Source of the DNA: Treponema sp. | GTDB taxonomy: Bacteria; Spirochaetota; Spirochaetia; Treponematales; Breznakiellaceae | NCBI GenBank assembly: GCA_009784975.1 | Contig: WQXG01000034.1 | Coordinates: forward strand, 1-34,118 | Length of the DNA: 34,118 nucleotides | Direction of reading: 5' to 3' | Notes under the pieces: model-generated | Told to the model about the DNA's origin: nothing | The model's input: only the letters and a program-made list of their open reading frames with translations | Databases searched by the model: none | Shown here: positions 22,794-31,000 of the stretch, piece after piece | Numbering within the stretch: the stretch's first letter is position 1 | Layout: every line of letters begins with the position of its first letter | Made by a program: the position numbers and the translations under genes

Positions 22794-24014
22794 CTATTTC
22801 CACCTAAATTGATCTGCTTCACCTGAAGGAAAACGTATTTCCAGCTTTTCACGGTTTACTTTAAAACCGTCAAGATTCATAAGGAAGCGTATCACAGATG
22901 CCCTTCTTATATCTACAGGTACAGTCTGCCCGTCTGTGATAAAAGACACCGATTTTCTCTTTTCTGCAAGAGCCGATATTATATTGCCAATGCGGTCTGT
23001 TTCATCGAACTTGGTAAATATAACAGATTTATAGTTAAACGGTTCAAATTGCTGCATAATATTTTCTATGCCGGAAGTACTCGTAGTTGCGCTGATTACA
23101 AGATGAAACTCTGTTCTTCTTCCCGCTCCTTCCAGAATTTCCTTCATTTCTCCCAGCTTCGACGCATCCCTTGGGCTTTTACCGATTGTATCAATTAAAA
23201 TAAGATCGGTATCTTCGCTGCGAAGAGCAACCTGTGTTCTAAGATCATGTTTATTGTCAACGCAGCAGACGGGTATCTGCATAATGCTGCCTATTTGTTC
23301 AAGCTGCTCTTTTGCACAAATACGGAAAGCGTCAATCGTAATCATTTTAACATCTATGGCGGGAATACCATCGGTGCCGATGCCGTAAATAGCTGCAAGC
23401 TTGGAAACTGTTGTGGTTTTACCAACTCCCGTAGGACCTACAAGAGACATGATCCTGGGTTTTTGATACGTTGTCTCATTGTAGATGCTGATGCTCTCCC
23501 CTATCCATTCAAGAAGACGATCCTGCACAAAAGAAGGATTTTCCAGTTCAGATATGGACATCTCCTTCCGCAGGCGGGCATGAATTTTTTTTATATAACT
23601 GTCAGAAAAATCATTTATTTTTAAAAGCTCTGTTACCTGCGTAAAGGCAGGATGTTCCTGTCTGCCGTTTGCAATTGTTTCTTTAATTTCATTTATGGAA
23701 TTTAAAATTTCCTGCGACGCTTCTTTGCCTTTTTCAAACCCGCCTTTTGCCTCATACTGTCTTGCAGCGGCGGCAAGAACTTTTCTTTTTACTTCTTCCA
23801 GATTCTGCCTGTTATCAGAAATAGGAGAAGATTCTTTTTGCTGCCGGGAAAGAATAAATTCTACCTGAACTCCCGGCTTTGAAAAGAACCCCAAAAAGCC
23901 GCCGATATCTATCTGTTTTTCCCTGAGAATCCGATAGGGCTGTTTGTGATTTTCGCGGATTTTTAATTCGCATTCCTTTCTGCTTTCGCCCTGTTCTGTG
24001 TAAATTTCCATCAT
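22794..24014 (-). CDS. flhF: Flagellar SRP-like GTPase FlhF
   Basis: 406 residues. Basic N-domain (KIRENHKQPYRILREKQIDI), a linker, then the NG GTPase core: G1 LVGPTGVGKTTTVSKLAAIY (~192-211), IDAFRICAKEQLEQIG, G3 LILIDTIGKSPRD, G4 FTKFDETDRIGNII. The G3 motif reads DTIGKS where most FlhF proteins have DTAGRS. FlhF recruits early flagellar parts to the pole as a GTP-bound dimer and is switched off by FlhG. GGAG lies 4 bases before the first ATG and 7 before the second (24011), so MEIYTEQG may be the true start. It follows the flhA stop by one base. Confidence 0.93.
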   Translation of the reverse strand: MMEIYTEQGESRKECELKIRENHKQPYRILREKQIDIGGFLGFFSKPGVQVEFILSRQQKESSPISDNRQNLEEVKRKVLAAAARQYEAKGGFEKGKEASQEILNSINEIKETIANGRQEHPAFTQVTELLKINDFSDSYIKKIHARLRKEMSISELENPSFVQDRLLEWIGESISIYNETTYQKPRIMSLVGPTGVGKTTTVSKLAAIYGIGTDGIPAIDVKMITIDAFRICAKEQLEQIGSIMQIPVCCVDNKHDLRTQVALRSEDTDLILIDTIGKSPRDASKLGEMKEILEGAGRRTEFHLVISATTSTSGIENIMQQFEPFNYKSVIFTKFDETDRIGNIISALAEKRKSVSFITDGQTVPVDIRRASVIRFLMNLDGFKVNREKLEIRFPSGEADQFRWK

Positions 24015-24015
24015 T

Positions 24016-26124
24016 TTACTCCGTTGATGCTGCTTCTATTTTAATCATACCCACCGATTCAAAAACAAATTCCGGTGATATTTCATTCATTGATAAAACT
24101 GCCAAATCCGGCAATTCCCTGTCTGTAGAATTTTTTACAAGATAACGCGCCGCTTCAGAACAAACAATAACAGGCATCCACCCCTTTTGCCTGACAGCGG
24201 CTACAGCTTTACAAACCGCCTTAATCCAGGCTTGCTGCAGCGCAGGCTCAAGAGCAGCTCTGATTCCCATTTGTGTTTTAACCGCAGAATCTATAATTCT
24301 CTGTTCAAGCGAATGTTCCAGTCCCAGTACGCGCACCTTGCGATCATAATCTGCATATTGCTGGCAAATCTGGCTTGCAAGCGCCTGTCTTACTTTTTCT
24401 ACAAGAACCCATGACACTCTGGAAACAGGCGCGTATTCGGCGATTGCTTCCAAAATAGTAACCTTGTTGCGGATGGAAACCCTTTCCCGCAAAAGCCCCT
24501 GAAATATTTTTTGAATTTCCAGTACGCGCATACCGTTTTCGCCTGTTCTCATTACTTCCTCTACAAGAGCGGGATAATTTTCGCGCATTGCGTTAAGGAT
24601 AACCTGAGTATCCTCAAGACCCAGAATATCCGCAGCAGACCTGCGGACAATTTCTGTAAGATGGGTTGCGATAATTGACGGAGGATCTACTATCGTGTAC
24701 CCTGCTCTTTCGGCTTCGTCTCTTCTTTCATGGGCAACCCAGATAGCAGGCAGCCCAAAGGCAGGATCTACTGTTTTTTCACCTTCAATATCTGTCGCGG
24801 AATTTCCCGGTTTTAAACATAAATAATATCCTGTGCGGATTTTACCTCTTCCTACATTTACTCCCTTTAATTTAAAGCAGTATTCAGAAGGCTCCAGCCC
24901 CGCATTATCCTGAATGCGTACTTTGGGAAACCGAAATCCCAAATCAAGGGCGGTTTGGTTTCTTACACCCGATATCCTTTCCAAAAGTTCCGCGCCTTTC
25001 TCTCTTTCAACAAGCGTAACCAGTCCATAGCCGAGATCCAAAGAAAGAATATCCAGAGGAACCACAGGCGGAATTTCCGGAGCCCTAACCGGTTCTGTCT
25101 GCTTGGGTCCCGCAGGAGTTCCGCCTATCCGTATGGCTTTTTGTTTTATCCCAAGCCTGTATGCGTTATACGCAACCAATAAGGCAATTGGAACCAGCAC
25201 ATACCACGGGAAACCAGGCAGAGCGGAAAGCAATACAAGAACAGCCGCGCAAATCCAGTAAATCTTGGCATCCTTGTTAAACAATTGGTCAATTAACTGA
25301 TCAGAGAAATCACCTGCCGCAGACGCTCTAGTAACAACAATACCCATGGCAGTAGAAATTAAAAGCGCAGGTAATTGGGTAACAAGTCCGTCTCCTATTG
25401 CGAGCCCAATATAAAGAGGAACTACATTTTGTTCACCGTACAATACAGAACCGATAATAAAACCGCCCAGCATTTCCAATACGATTATAAAAATACCGGC
25501 TTTAACGTTACCGGAAATAAATTTACTTGCTCCGTCCATCGCCCCGTAAAAATTGGATTCATCGCGTATCTCGGCTTTTTGCCTTTTTGCCTCTGCTTCA
25601 TCAATGGCTCCGGAAGAATATTCGGCTTCAACGCCCATTATTTTTACCTGCAAAGCGTCCAAAGTAAAACGCGCCGCAACTTCAGCGATACGCGTAGCTC
25701 CCTTTGTAATAACAATAAGCTGCACAACAATAATTACGATAAAGATCAATATCCCTACAACAAGACCTTCTGTGCCGCTTGTTCCTACAACAAAGTTGGA
25801 AAACGCCTTTATCATTCTGCCGTCAAAATTTGCCCCCTTGGTTAAAATAAGACGGGTAGAAGCAATATTCAATCCCAAACCAAATACCGTAGAAACCAGC
25901 AATAAAGAAGGAAAAATACTTATTTCTGTCGGTTTTTTTGCATTAAGCACAACAAGAAGAATCAAAAGGGCAAAAACCAGATTTATTGCCATAAACGCAT
26001 CCAGCAAAAAGGTGGGCAGAGGTAAAATGATTGCTATAACAATAGTTATAACTGTAATCGAGGGAAGATTATCTTTTAAAAATTTTAAAGGGTTGCGCGA
26101 ATTACTGTTTTCCAAATCTGCCAT
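24016..26124 (-). CDS. flhA: Flagellar export gate protein FlhA
   Basis: 702 residues, the usual size. Eight predicted membrane spans in the first ~330 residues (ITVITIVIAIILPLPTFLLD, INLVFALLILLVVLNA, LLLVSTVFGLGLNIASTRLI and so on) with the family signature region ILTKGANFDGRMIKAFSNFV and the FHIPEP loop region DESNFYGAMDGASKFISGNV. The cytoplasmic domain (~350-702) that binds chaperone-substrate complexes follows (VERISGVRNQ-type start, GLPAIWV, RRSAADILGLEDTQVILNAM, RVSWVLVEKVRQAL, EISPEFVFESVGMIKIE). It forms the nonameric export ring and proton-driven gate. GAGG sits 6-7 bases before the ATG; the gene begins 21 bases after flhB. Confidence 0.96.
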   Translation of the reverse strand: MADLENSNSRNPLKFLKDNLPSITVITIVIAIILPLPTFLLDAFMAINLVFALLILLVVLNAKKPTEISIFPSLLLVSTVFGLGLNIASTRLILTKGANFDGRMIKAFSNFVVGTSGTEGLVVGILIFIVIIVVQLIVITKGATRIAEVAARFTLDALQVKIMGVEAEYSSGAIDEAEAKRQKAEIRDESNFYGAMDGASKFISGNVKAGIFIIVLEMLGGFIIGSVLYGEQNVVPLYIGLAIGDGLVTQLPALLISTAMGIVVTRASAAGDFSDQLIDQLFNKDAKIYWICAAVLVLLSALPGFPWYVLVPIALLVAYNAYRLGIKQKAIRIGGTPAGPKQTEPVRAPEIPPVVPLDILSLDLGYGLVTLVEREKGAELLERISGVRNQTALDLGFRFPKVRIQDNAGLEPSEYCFKLKGVNVGRGKIRTGYYLCLKPGNSATDIEGEKTVDPAFGLPAIWVAHERRDEAERAGYTIVDPPSIIATHLTEIVRRSAADILGLEDTQVILNAMRENYPALVEEVMRTGENGMRVLEIQKIFQGLLRERVSIRNKVTILEAIAEYAPVSRVSWVLVEKVRQALASQICQQYADYDRKVRVLGLEHSLEQRIIDSAVKTQMGIRAALEPALQQAWIKAVCKAVAAVRQKGWMPVIVCSEAARYLVKNSTDRELPDLAVLSMNEISPEFVFESVGMIKIEAASTE

Positions 26125-26145
26125 AAATATCCTCTGGATCCCTCC

Positions 26146-27372
26146 CTATACCGCTTCCATAAACGCCGCATTCTGCGCCGCAGGATTCGATGTTTTTTGT
26201 TTTCTTCGCCTTGCATCGTTAAGGTGCATTACCTTTCTCATGATCGCCGCAACCACTTTCCAATACTCATAGGGAACAATCTGCCCCACATTGATCTCGC
26301 GGTACAAGAGCTGGGCAAGCGGCTTATTTTCCACAAGCGGCACTTCATAATCCTGCGCGATTTTTCTAATTCTTGCCGCAATTTCTTCTTCACCCTTTGC
26401 TATTACCATCGGACCCGGCATGGTTATTGAATCAAACTGCAAAGCAACAGCGAGGTGTGTCGGGTTTGTTATAACAACATCCGCTTTAGGAACCATTTCC
26501 GCGAGATTTTGCCGCATAAGTTCCCTAAAACGGGATCGTATCCTGTGCTGTACATTCGGATCCGTTTGATACTGTTTTATTTCTTCTTTTAATTCTTTTG
26601 GAGTCATTTTGTTCCGTTCACGAAAACGCCAGCGCTGAAAAAAGAAATCCCCTATAGAAATAATAATCAATAAAACCGCTACAACCAGAATCATCCGTAT
26701 AGCGATACCGGCAACAAAGACAAGGCTTGAATAGGGATCTGATTTTTGAAGATTAATTAATTTTTCAAGCTCGCCGTTTATAAATAAAAACGCAACAAGA
26801 CCTATAATAACAATCTTGGCAAGAGATTTTGCTAAATTAAAAACACCTTCCGAAGAAAAAATACGTTTAAAATACTGCCCGAATTTCGGCAATGCTTTGG
26901 AAAAATTGGGAGTTATGGGCTTTGTGGTAAACAGAAACCCGCCTATTTGCGCAATATTGGAAAAAACAGCGGCGACAAAAGCAACAAGCAAAATAGGCCA
27001 GACAAGCCTTGCAAAGTACCGCAGAAAAACTCCCGCAATAATCGCATCCTTTGACGGGTCAAGTTCTACAGCGCGCATAAAAAAGAAATTTATCATTTCT
27101 ATGCAGGTACGCAGCATAGAAGGCGCCAAAAGCAGCAAAATTAAAGCTGACAATAATAATCCGATTGCTCCGACAAGCTCCTGGCTTTTGGCAACCTGAC
27201 CTTCTTCCCGTAATTTCTTAATCTTATATTCGGTAGGGTCAATATTTTTTCCCGGCGCGTCTTCGTCATTCTCATCAGAAAACCACTGGAGATCAAAGAG
27301 CAAAGAACAATGAACAGTGAACAGTGATTTTGCTAATTGTTCATTGATCTTTGTTAATTGTTCATTGTTCAT
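26146..27372 (-). CDS. flhB: Flagellar export switch protein FlhB, with repeat-coded N-terminus
   Basis: 408 residues. The normal protein begins near FDLQWFSDENDED (~residue 26), then PTEYKIKKLREEGQVAKSQE, four membrane spans, and the cytoplasmic domain with the self-cleavage motif NPTH (303-306, in VVITNPTHLAVALQF) that switches export from rod/hook to filament substrates. Residues 1-25 (MNNEQLTKINEQLAKSLFTV, then HCSLL) are encoded by a heptamer-periodic DNA repeat and are not part of the family. The ATG at 27372 has a strong GGGGGAGG site 5 bases upstream, so the extension is probably translated. A TTG at residue 24 (MLFDLQWF) could serve as the ancestral start but lacks a ribosome site. 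It starts 2 bases after fliR. Confidence 0.95.
   Translation of the reverse strand: MNNEQLTKINEQLAKSLFTVHCSLLFDLQWFSDENDEDAPGKNIDPTEYKIKKLREEGQVAKSQELVGAIGLLLSALILLLLAPSMLRTCIEMINFFFMRAVELDPSKDAIIAGVFLRYFARLVWPILLVAFVAAVFSNIAQIGGFLFTTKPITPNFSKALPKFGQYFKRIFSSEGVFNLAKSLAKIVIIGLVAFLFINGELEKLINLQKSDPYSSLVFVAGIAIRMILVVAVLLIIISIGDFFFQRWRFRERNKMTPKELKEEIKQYQTDPNVQHRIRSRFRELMRQNLAEMVPKADVVITNPTHLAVALQFDSITMPGPMVIAKGEEEIAARIRKIAQDYEVPLVENKPLAQLLYREINVGQIVPYEYWKVVAAIMRKVMHLNDARRRKQKTSNPAAQNAAFMEAV
27294..27372. repeat. Heptamer-periodic repeat inside the start of flhB
   Basis: On the minus strand the first ~75 coding bases are built from 7-base units (ATGAACA, ATGAACA, ATTAACA, AAGATCA, ATGAACA, ATTAGCA, then TGTTCAC, TGTTCAT, TGTTCTT, TGCTCTT). 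The first half uses AAC-type and the second half complementary GTT-type units, so the tract is also a rough inverted repeat. Three heptamers equal seven codons, giving the protein period NNEQLTK/INEQLAK. Confidence 0.8.
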
Positions 27373-27374
27373 TT

Positions 27375-28244
27375 TTACCTCCCCCCCGTGATTTGCCTGC
27401 CAATTTGCGTGTAGAGAGTTTGAATGCTGCCAAAACCGGAATCAAGCACACGCTCAAAAGCTTCGATCATAAAAGGAAGCGAAACAAAAAGCAAAAGGAA
27501 TGCCGCAATAATAGAAATGGGGAAACCTGCGGAAAGAATATTAACCTGCGGCGCCGCTTTGGAAATTAATCCTGTTGTAAGAGATGTAAGAAATAATGTT
27601 CCAAGGATCGGCATCGCGATTATAATAGCGTCAACAAATAACCGGGAAAGTCCTGAAGCAAGCATTGTTACAACAGGTTCCCTGCCTTCAACAAGAGATA
27701 TAATATTAAGCGTTTGCACCGAACGCCAGAAACCTCCAAGGAACAGCTTGTGAAAACCGCCAATAATCAAAAAAATCAGCATGGAAATAAGATTAAAAAA
27801 TTGCCCCATAAGAGGATTTTCTACCTGGGCAACAGGATCAAAAGTTTCAGAAGCGCCAAAGCCCATTTGCAGCGAGAAAAATTGCCCTGCTGTAGAAAAA
27901 GAGGCAAAAATAATTGTCATAAAAAACCCGATAATAATACCGATTATGGCTTCCCCGATAATAAGCAAGCCAAAACGAAGAGAAAAAATTTCCAAACGAA
28001 GATCGCTTAGAGTGCCTCCCGGTAAAGTTACAAGACCGCCAGGTGAATTAGCCGCCATGAAAGCTTCCGCGGACGGAAGCACAGCAAAAGCAGCGCAGCC
28101 TGCAAGCGCGAATTTGGCAGCCTGGGGAATAGCCTCAGAAGAAAAAAGAGGAGCAACCTGAATCATCGCGAACGCTCTTGCGGCGATCAGCAGAAACACC
28201 GGTCCAAAGGAGAGAATATTCTGTAAAACCGCATTCTCTATCAC
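27375..28244 (-). CDS. fliR: Flagellar export gate protein FliR
   Basis: 289 residues, slightly longer than the usual ~260. Hydrophobic, with about six spans: FGPVFLLIAARAFAMIQVAP, KFALAGCAAFAVLPS, LLIIGEAIIGIIIGFFMTII, FFNLISMLIFLIIGGFHKLF, VDAIIIAMPILGTLFLTSLT, FPISIIAAFLLLFVSLPFMI. The family motif GEAIIGIIIGF..A and the QMGFG-type loop FFSLQMGFGASETFDPVAQV are present. Together with FliP and FliQ it makes the helical export gate. The start is GTG at 28244, 4 bases after the fliQ stop. Confidence 0.94.
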   Translation of the reverse strand: MIENAVLQNILSFGPVFLLIAARAFAMIQVAPLFSSEAIPQAAKFALAGCAAFAVLPSAEAFMAANSPGGLVTLPGGTLSDLRLEIFSLRFGLLIIGEAIIGIIIGFFMTIIFASFSTAGQFFSLQMGFGASETFDPVAQVENPLMGQFFNLISMLIFLIIGGFHKLFLGGFWRSVQTLNIISLVEGREPVVTMLASGLSRLFVDAIIIAMPILGTLFLTSLTTGLISKAAPQVNILSAGFPISIIAAFLLLFVSLPFMIEAFERVLDSGFGSIQTLYTQIGRQITGGR

Positions 28245-28248
28245 TCAA

Positions 28249-28518
28249 TCACCCCGCCATTTCCGGAATACGCATAAAAAGTCCTCTTGTAAAATCTCCA
28301 AGAGAAGTAAACATCCATCCGCCAAGCAGCGCAAGCATAAGAAGAATAATAATTATTTTTGGAACAAAGGTAAGTGTTTGTTCCTGGATGGAAGTAGCCG
28401 CCTGTAAAATTGCTATAAGCAAACCAACAGCCAATGCGGATACCAATAAGGGAATCGACATCAGCAATATCTGAAATACTCCCCCGCGTAAAAGGGCAAT
28501 TAAATCACCAACACTCAT
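28249..28518 (-). CDS. fliQ: Flagellar export gate protein FliQ
   Basis: 89 residues, exactly the family size. Two membrane spans (ALLRGGVFQILLMSIPLLVS ALAVG; FVPKIIIILLMLALLGGWMF) with the linking motif ILQAATSIQEQTLTFVPK that is near-universal in FliQ/EscS proteins. The ATG at 28518 overlaps the TGA of fliP (ATGA). The open frame extends to 28569 inside fliP, but that part is not FliQ-like. Confidence 0.95.
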   Translation of the reverse strand: MSVGDLIALLRGGVFQILLMSIPLLVSALAVGLLIAILQAATSIQEQTLTFVPKIIIILLMLALLGGWMFTSLGDFTRGLFMRIPEMAG

Positions 28519-29351
28519 CACATCACCTGCCCAAATGAACGGACAATCTGATCCGTCAGAAGCCCCCATCCATCAACAAGGATGAACAGAATTAATTTAA
28601 ACGGCATGGAAATCATAACGGGAGGAAGCATGATCATACCCATCGACATAAGGGTACTTGCCACCACCATGTCGATAACAATAAACGGAATAAACAATAG
28701 TATTCCTATTTTAAAAGCTACGGTTAGCTCATTTAAAATGAATGCCGGAATTAAAACATAAGTGGGAACATCAGCCAAAGAATGCGGAGCGGAAAGCCCG
28801 CGCATATCCATAAAAAGCCGTATGTTATCGGGGCGGCCTCTCATCTGGTTAAACATAAAAACCCTTAACGGAGCTTCCGCTTCCCTGTAGGCGTTTTCTA
28901 CAGAAAGCTGTCCTGCCGCGAGCGGCTGAATGGAATTATTATAAATTGTACTAAATGTAGGCCACATTATAAAAATAGTCAGAAAAAGGGCGATGCCCAT
29001 TAAAACCTGATTTGGGGGTACCTGCTGTAATGAAAGAGCGCGTTTAATAAAATCCAGTACAATTGCAACGCGCAGAAAACTGGTCATTAAGATGATAATG
29101 CTGGGCGCAAGGGAAAGAATTGTTAAAAGAAGAAGAAGCTGCAGGGAAAAAGCAACTTCCTGCCCGCTTTGAGGATTACGAATCGCAAAGTCGATAAACG
29201 GAATTACAGGAACAGAAGGAGGTCCTATAAGATTTGTTGTCCCCTGAACCGACATATCCGGAAACGGTTCCGTCTGCGCAAAAACAATACCGGGAAGGAA
29301 AGAAGTAACTACCGCGAACCACACGAACGCTGCGAATCTGATCTTGCGCAT
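28518..29351 (-). CDS. fliP: Flagellar export gate protein FliP
   Basis: 277 residues with a cleavable signal peptide (MRKIRFAAFVWFAVVTSFLP, then GIVFA) as FliP usually has. Core: LLLLLTILSLAPSIIILMTS, FLRVAIVLDFIKRALSLQQV PPNQVLMGIALFLTIFIM, the periplasmic domain with MRGLSAPHSLAD, and the C-terminal spans LNELTVAFKIGILLFIPFIV and VASTLMSMGMIMLPPVMISM PFKLILFI. It forms the pore of the export gate with FliQ and FliR. AAGGG lies 8 bases before the ATG; the fliO stop codon is immediately adjacent. Confidence 0.96.
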   Translation of the reverse strand: MRKIRFAAFVWFAVVTSFLPGIVFAQTEPFPDMSVQGTTNLIGPPSVPVIPFIDFAIRNPQSGQEVAFSLQLLLLLTILSLAPSIIILMTSFLRVAIVLDFIKRALSLQQVPPNQVLMGIALFLTIFIMWPTFSTIYNNSIQPLAAGQLSVENAYREAEAPLRVFMFNQMRGRPDNIRLFMDMRGLSAPHSLADVPTYVLIPAFILNELTVAFKIGILLFIPFIVIDMVVASTLMSMGMIMLPPVMISMPFKLILFILVDGWGLLTDQIVRSFGQVM

Positions 29352-29945
29352 CTAAAGTCCCTTAAGCCTTTCGCGGCGTTTGCGGATATTATCAGTGCCC
29401 GGCAGGGTAAGCTGCGTCTTTACCCCAAAACGGCGCAATAGCTGCATAAAATCTGGAAAACGTCCCGGAGGCGCTTCGCTCTTCCTTGAATCTTCCACCA
29501 GCATCGCATCGATTATTTCCTTGTCTTCTATCTCGCCTATAAGTTTTACTCCGCCCTGACTTGCTCCAACCAGCCATGCCTTGCTTCCGACAGAAACAAC
29601 ATGCACGTAACGGTTTTCGCCAAGATGCGCGTTGGCAAGAACTTTTAAAAAGGGATCGTCATTGAATGTTTGTTTGGGACCTTTTCTGAATAAAAAGACA
29701 ATGCCGTAAATAGCCGCTGCCACAAGAGCCAGAACAAGCAGCATTCTGATTATTGACCATAGTGACGGACCCGATATCGCCCCTGTAGCAGGCGTACTCT
29801 CCCCGAAAACCAAAGCTTCTTCAGCGGCTCTTATTGGATCTTCCGCAAGTTCTACCGGAACTTGTTCTTCCTGGGCAGAGATTACCGTTATTTGGATTAG
29901 AAGCCCTATACATAAAAAGCATAAAGCTATTGCAGATTTTTTCAG
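29352..29945 (-). CDS. fliO: Flagellar protein FliO/FliZ, starting at CTG
   Basis: 197 residues if read from a CTG at 29945. The conventional frame has only a TTG at 29813 and lacks a signal peptide. Upstream, in the same frame and without a stop, lies LKKSAIALCFLCIGLLIQIT VISAQEEQ, a good signal peptide, preceded by GGGAGGGG 4 bases before CTG. No ATG, GTG or TTG occurs there in frame. The mature protein has an acidic periplasmic segment, one membrane span (~62-84, SLWSIIRMLLVLALVAAAIY) and a cytoplasmic FliO domain (GKGP..KVLANAHLGENRYVHVVSVG, KAWLVGASQGGVKLIGEI). FliO assists FliP oligomerisation. It is the first gene of the long leftward unit, driven by the promoter at 29980-30008. Confidence 0.88.
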   Translation of the reverse strand: MKKSAIALCFLCIGLLIQITVISAQEEQVPVELAEDPIRAAEEALVFGESTPATGAISGPSLWSIIRMLLVLALVAAAIYGIVFLFRKGPKQTFNDDPFLKVLANAHLGENRYVHVVSVGSKAWLVGASQGGVKLIGEIEDKEIIDAMLVEDSRKSEAPPGRFPDFMQLLRRFGVKTQLTLPGTDNIRKRRERLKGL

Positions 29946-29979
29946 TTTTCCCCTCCCAAGCGCAAACTGACTCAGAATA

Positions 29980-30008
29980 ATTGTACATTATTTACAGAGT
30001 CATTGCAA
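29980..30008 (-). promoter_or_regulatory. Promoter of the flagellar export operon
   Basis: TTGCAA, 17-base spacer, TACAAT on the minus strand, about 35 bases before the fliO start. It is sigma-70 like; no sigma-28 or sigma-54 element is seen, which suggests housekeeping expression of the early flagellar genes. Confidence 0.7.
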
Positions 30009-30018
30009 GAGAAAACAG

Positions 30019-30052
30019 TAAAATTTGTTAAAAAAACTTACTTTACCAGGCT
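30019..30052 (-). terminator. Terminator overlapping the end of purC
   Basis: On the minus strand CTTTCCA, GCC, TGG-T-AAAG form a hairpin with one bulge that includes the last codons of purC, followed by GTAAGTTTTTTTAAC. The seven-T run suggests an intrinsic terminator separating purC from the fliO promoter. Confidence 0.5.
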
Positions 30053-30715
30053 GGAAAGCGTTATATAATCAACCTTTTTTCCGTCCTGATACACACGCAT
30101 ATTACCGGGGCTTATCTCGTCTATAAGCGCTATTTTTCCGTCAACCATGGCAAATTCGACCTTGATATCGATAAGTTCCAGACCGCGGCTTTTAAGATCG
30201 TCCCTGACAATATCGCAGACTTTAACAGTTTGAGTGCGTATTTCGTTGTACTGGGCGGACGTTAAAAGCTTTAACGCCTCAAGTATTTCACTTGTAACAG
30301 GAGGATCTTCGCGCTCATCGTCTTTTAAGGTAACCTCGAAAACCTTGGGTAATTCATCGCCATCCTTGCAGTAAAGACCAAATCTTCTGACAAAACTGCC
30401 GACCGCTTTATAGCGAACCACAAATTCCAGCCCTTTTCCAAAAAACTCCGCAGGACGGACGATCATCTCGTTTTTGGATAAATCTGACCCCACATAATGC
30501 GTGGGAATATTGTTCTTTTTAAGCAATTCAAAGTAAAAAGTCGACATTTTAAGCGCTGCAGACCCTACCCCGTCTACCGACCCCACAACCCTGTTGCCGC
30601 CGGGATCGGATACGCCGGGAGCATGCCCCGTGACTGTGTCCTTGAATTTGAACAAATAGTTGCCGTCCGGTGATTTGTAAACGTCTTTGGTTTTTCCGGT
30701 TTTTACTAATTCCAT
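30038..30715 (-). CDS. purC: SAICAR synthetase (PurC)
   Basis: 225 residues, near the normal ~235. Joins aspartate to CAIR with ATP to form SAICAR in purine synthesis. Family sequence: GKTKDVYKSPDGNYLFKFKD at the N-terminal ATP site, GVGSAALKMSTFYFELLKKN, PTHYVGSDL, MIVRPAEFFGKGLEFVVRYK AVGSFVRR, CDIVRDDLKSRGLELIDIKV EFAM, LIDEISPGNMRVYQDGKKVD. AGGAA lies 8 bases before the ATG. It is the only purine gene here and stands as a single-gene unit upstream of fliO, where I recall other flagellar genes (fliY/fliM/motA) in treponemes. Confidence 0.93.
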   Translation of the reverse strand: MELVKTGKTKDVYKSPDGNYLFKFKDTVTGHAPGVSDPGGNRVVGSVDGVGSAALKMSTFYFELLKKNNIPTHYVGSDLSKNEMIVRPAEFFGKGLEFVVRYKAVGSFVRRFGLYCKDGDELPKVFEVTLKDDEREDPPVTSEILEALKLLTSAQYNEIRTQTVKVCDIVRDDLKSRGLELIDIKVEFAMVDGKIALIDEISPGNMRVYQDGKKVDYITLSSLVK

Positions 30716-30744
30716 GGTTTTTTCCTGTATTTTTGATTTTTCTT

Positions 30745-30773
30745 ATTGTATATGGTTTTACAATTATTAACAA
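30745..30773 (-). promoter_or_regulatory. Promoter of purC
   Basis: TTGTTA, 17-base spacer, TACAAT on the minus strand. The -35 box ends exactly where the repeated sequence GTGCTGG (30774) begins, so the repeat abuts but does not break the promoter. No purine-riboswitch fold is evident in the short leader. Confidence 0.65.
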
Positions 30774-30968
30774 GTGCTGGGTATTCAGAAATGTATGCCT
30801 AAAGATTATACTTGGGGTCCTGTCAGCGGCCAAAACACACCGTGCGCTCTGCACACGGCGCGTTTTGCCCCTGACACCCCTCAAGTATTTTACTGGGCAT
30901 ACATTTCTGGGTAACGAGTTAACTTAAAAATAGCAAATTAAAATAAAGGATGGGGGTGGTTGGGGGGT
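30774..30968. repeat. Dispersed repeat, copy A, interrupted by a palindromic element
   Basis: The flanks GTGCTGG.TATTCAG.AATG (30774-30793) and TTAAAAATAGCAAAT.AAAA then TAAAGGATGGGGG (30924-30956) match an uninterrupted copy at 31450-31507. Between them lies the palindrome described at 30786-30909. The right end continues into a G-rich run. No gene is seen in 30716-31000. Confidence 0.8.
30786..30909. mobile_element. 124-bp palindromic MITE-like element
   Basis: Perfect 14-bp terminal inverted repeats CAGAAATGTATGCC (30786-30799) and GGCATACATTTCTG (30896-30909). The interior continues as an imperfect inverted repeat (ATACTTGGGGTCCTGTCAG against CTGACACCCCTCAAGTAT; CAAAACACACCGTGCGC against CACACGGCGCGTTTTG) with a small central loop. 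No coding capacity. The empty paralogous site at 31450-31507 supports insertion. No clear target-site duplication can be fixed because the ends overlap the flanking similarity. Confidence 0.65.
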
Positions 30969-31000
30969 AGCGTGGGATCATTCTTCTTACATCATTTCTT

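Noticed and set aside
25553..26272. 239-residue open frame antisense to flhA and flhB
   Set aside because: Ser/Thr/Ile-rich low-quality sequence across the boundary of two certain genes; no ribosome site or domain.
30945..30990. G-rich runs after the dispersed repeat as a G-quadruplex
   Set aside because: There are only three long G runs in copy A and two in copy B; a stable quadruplex cannot be argued from this.
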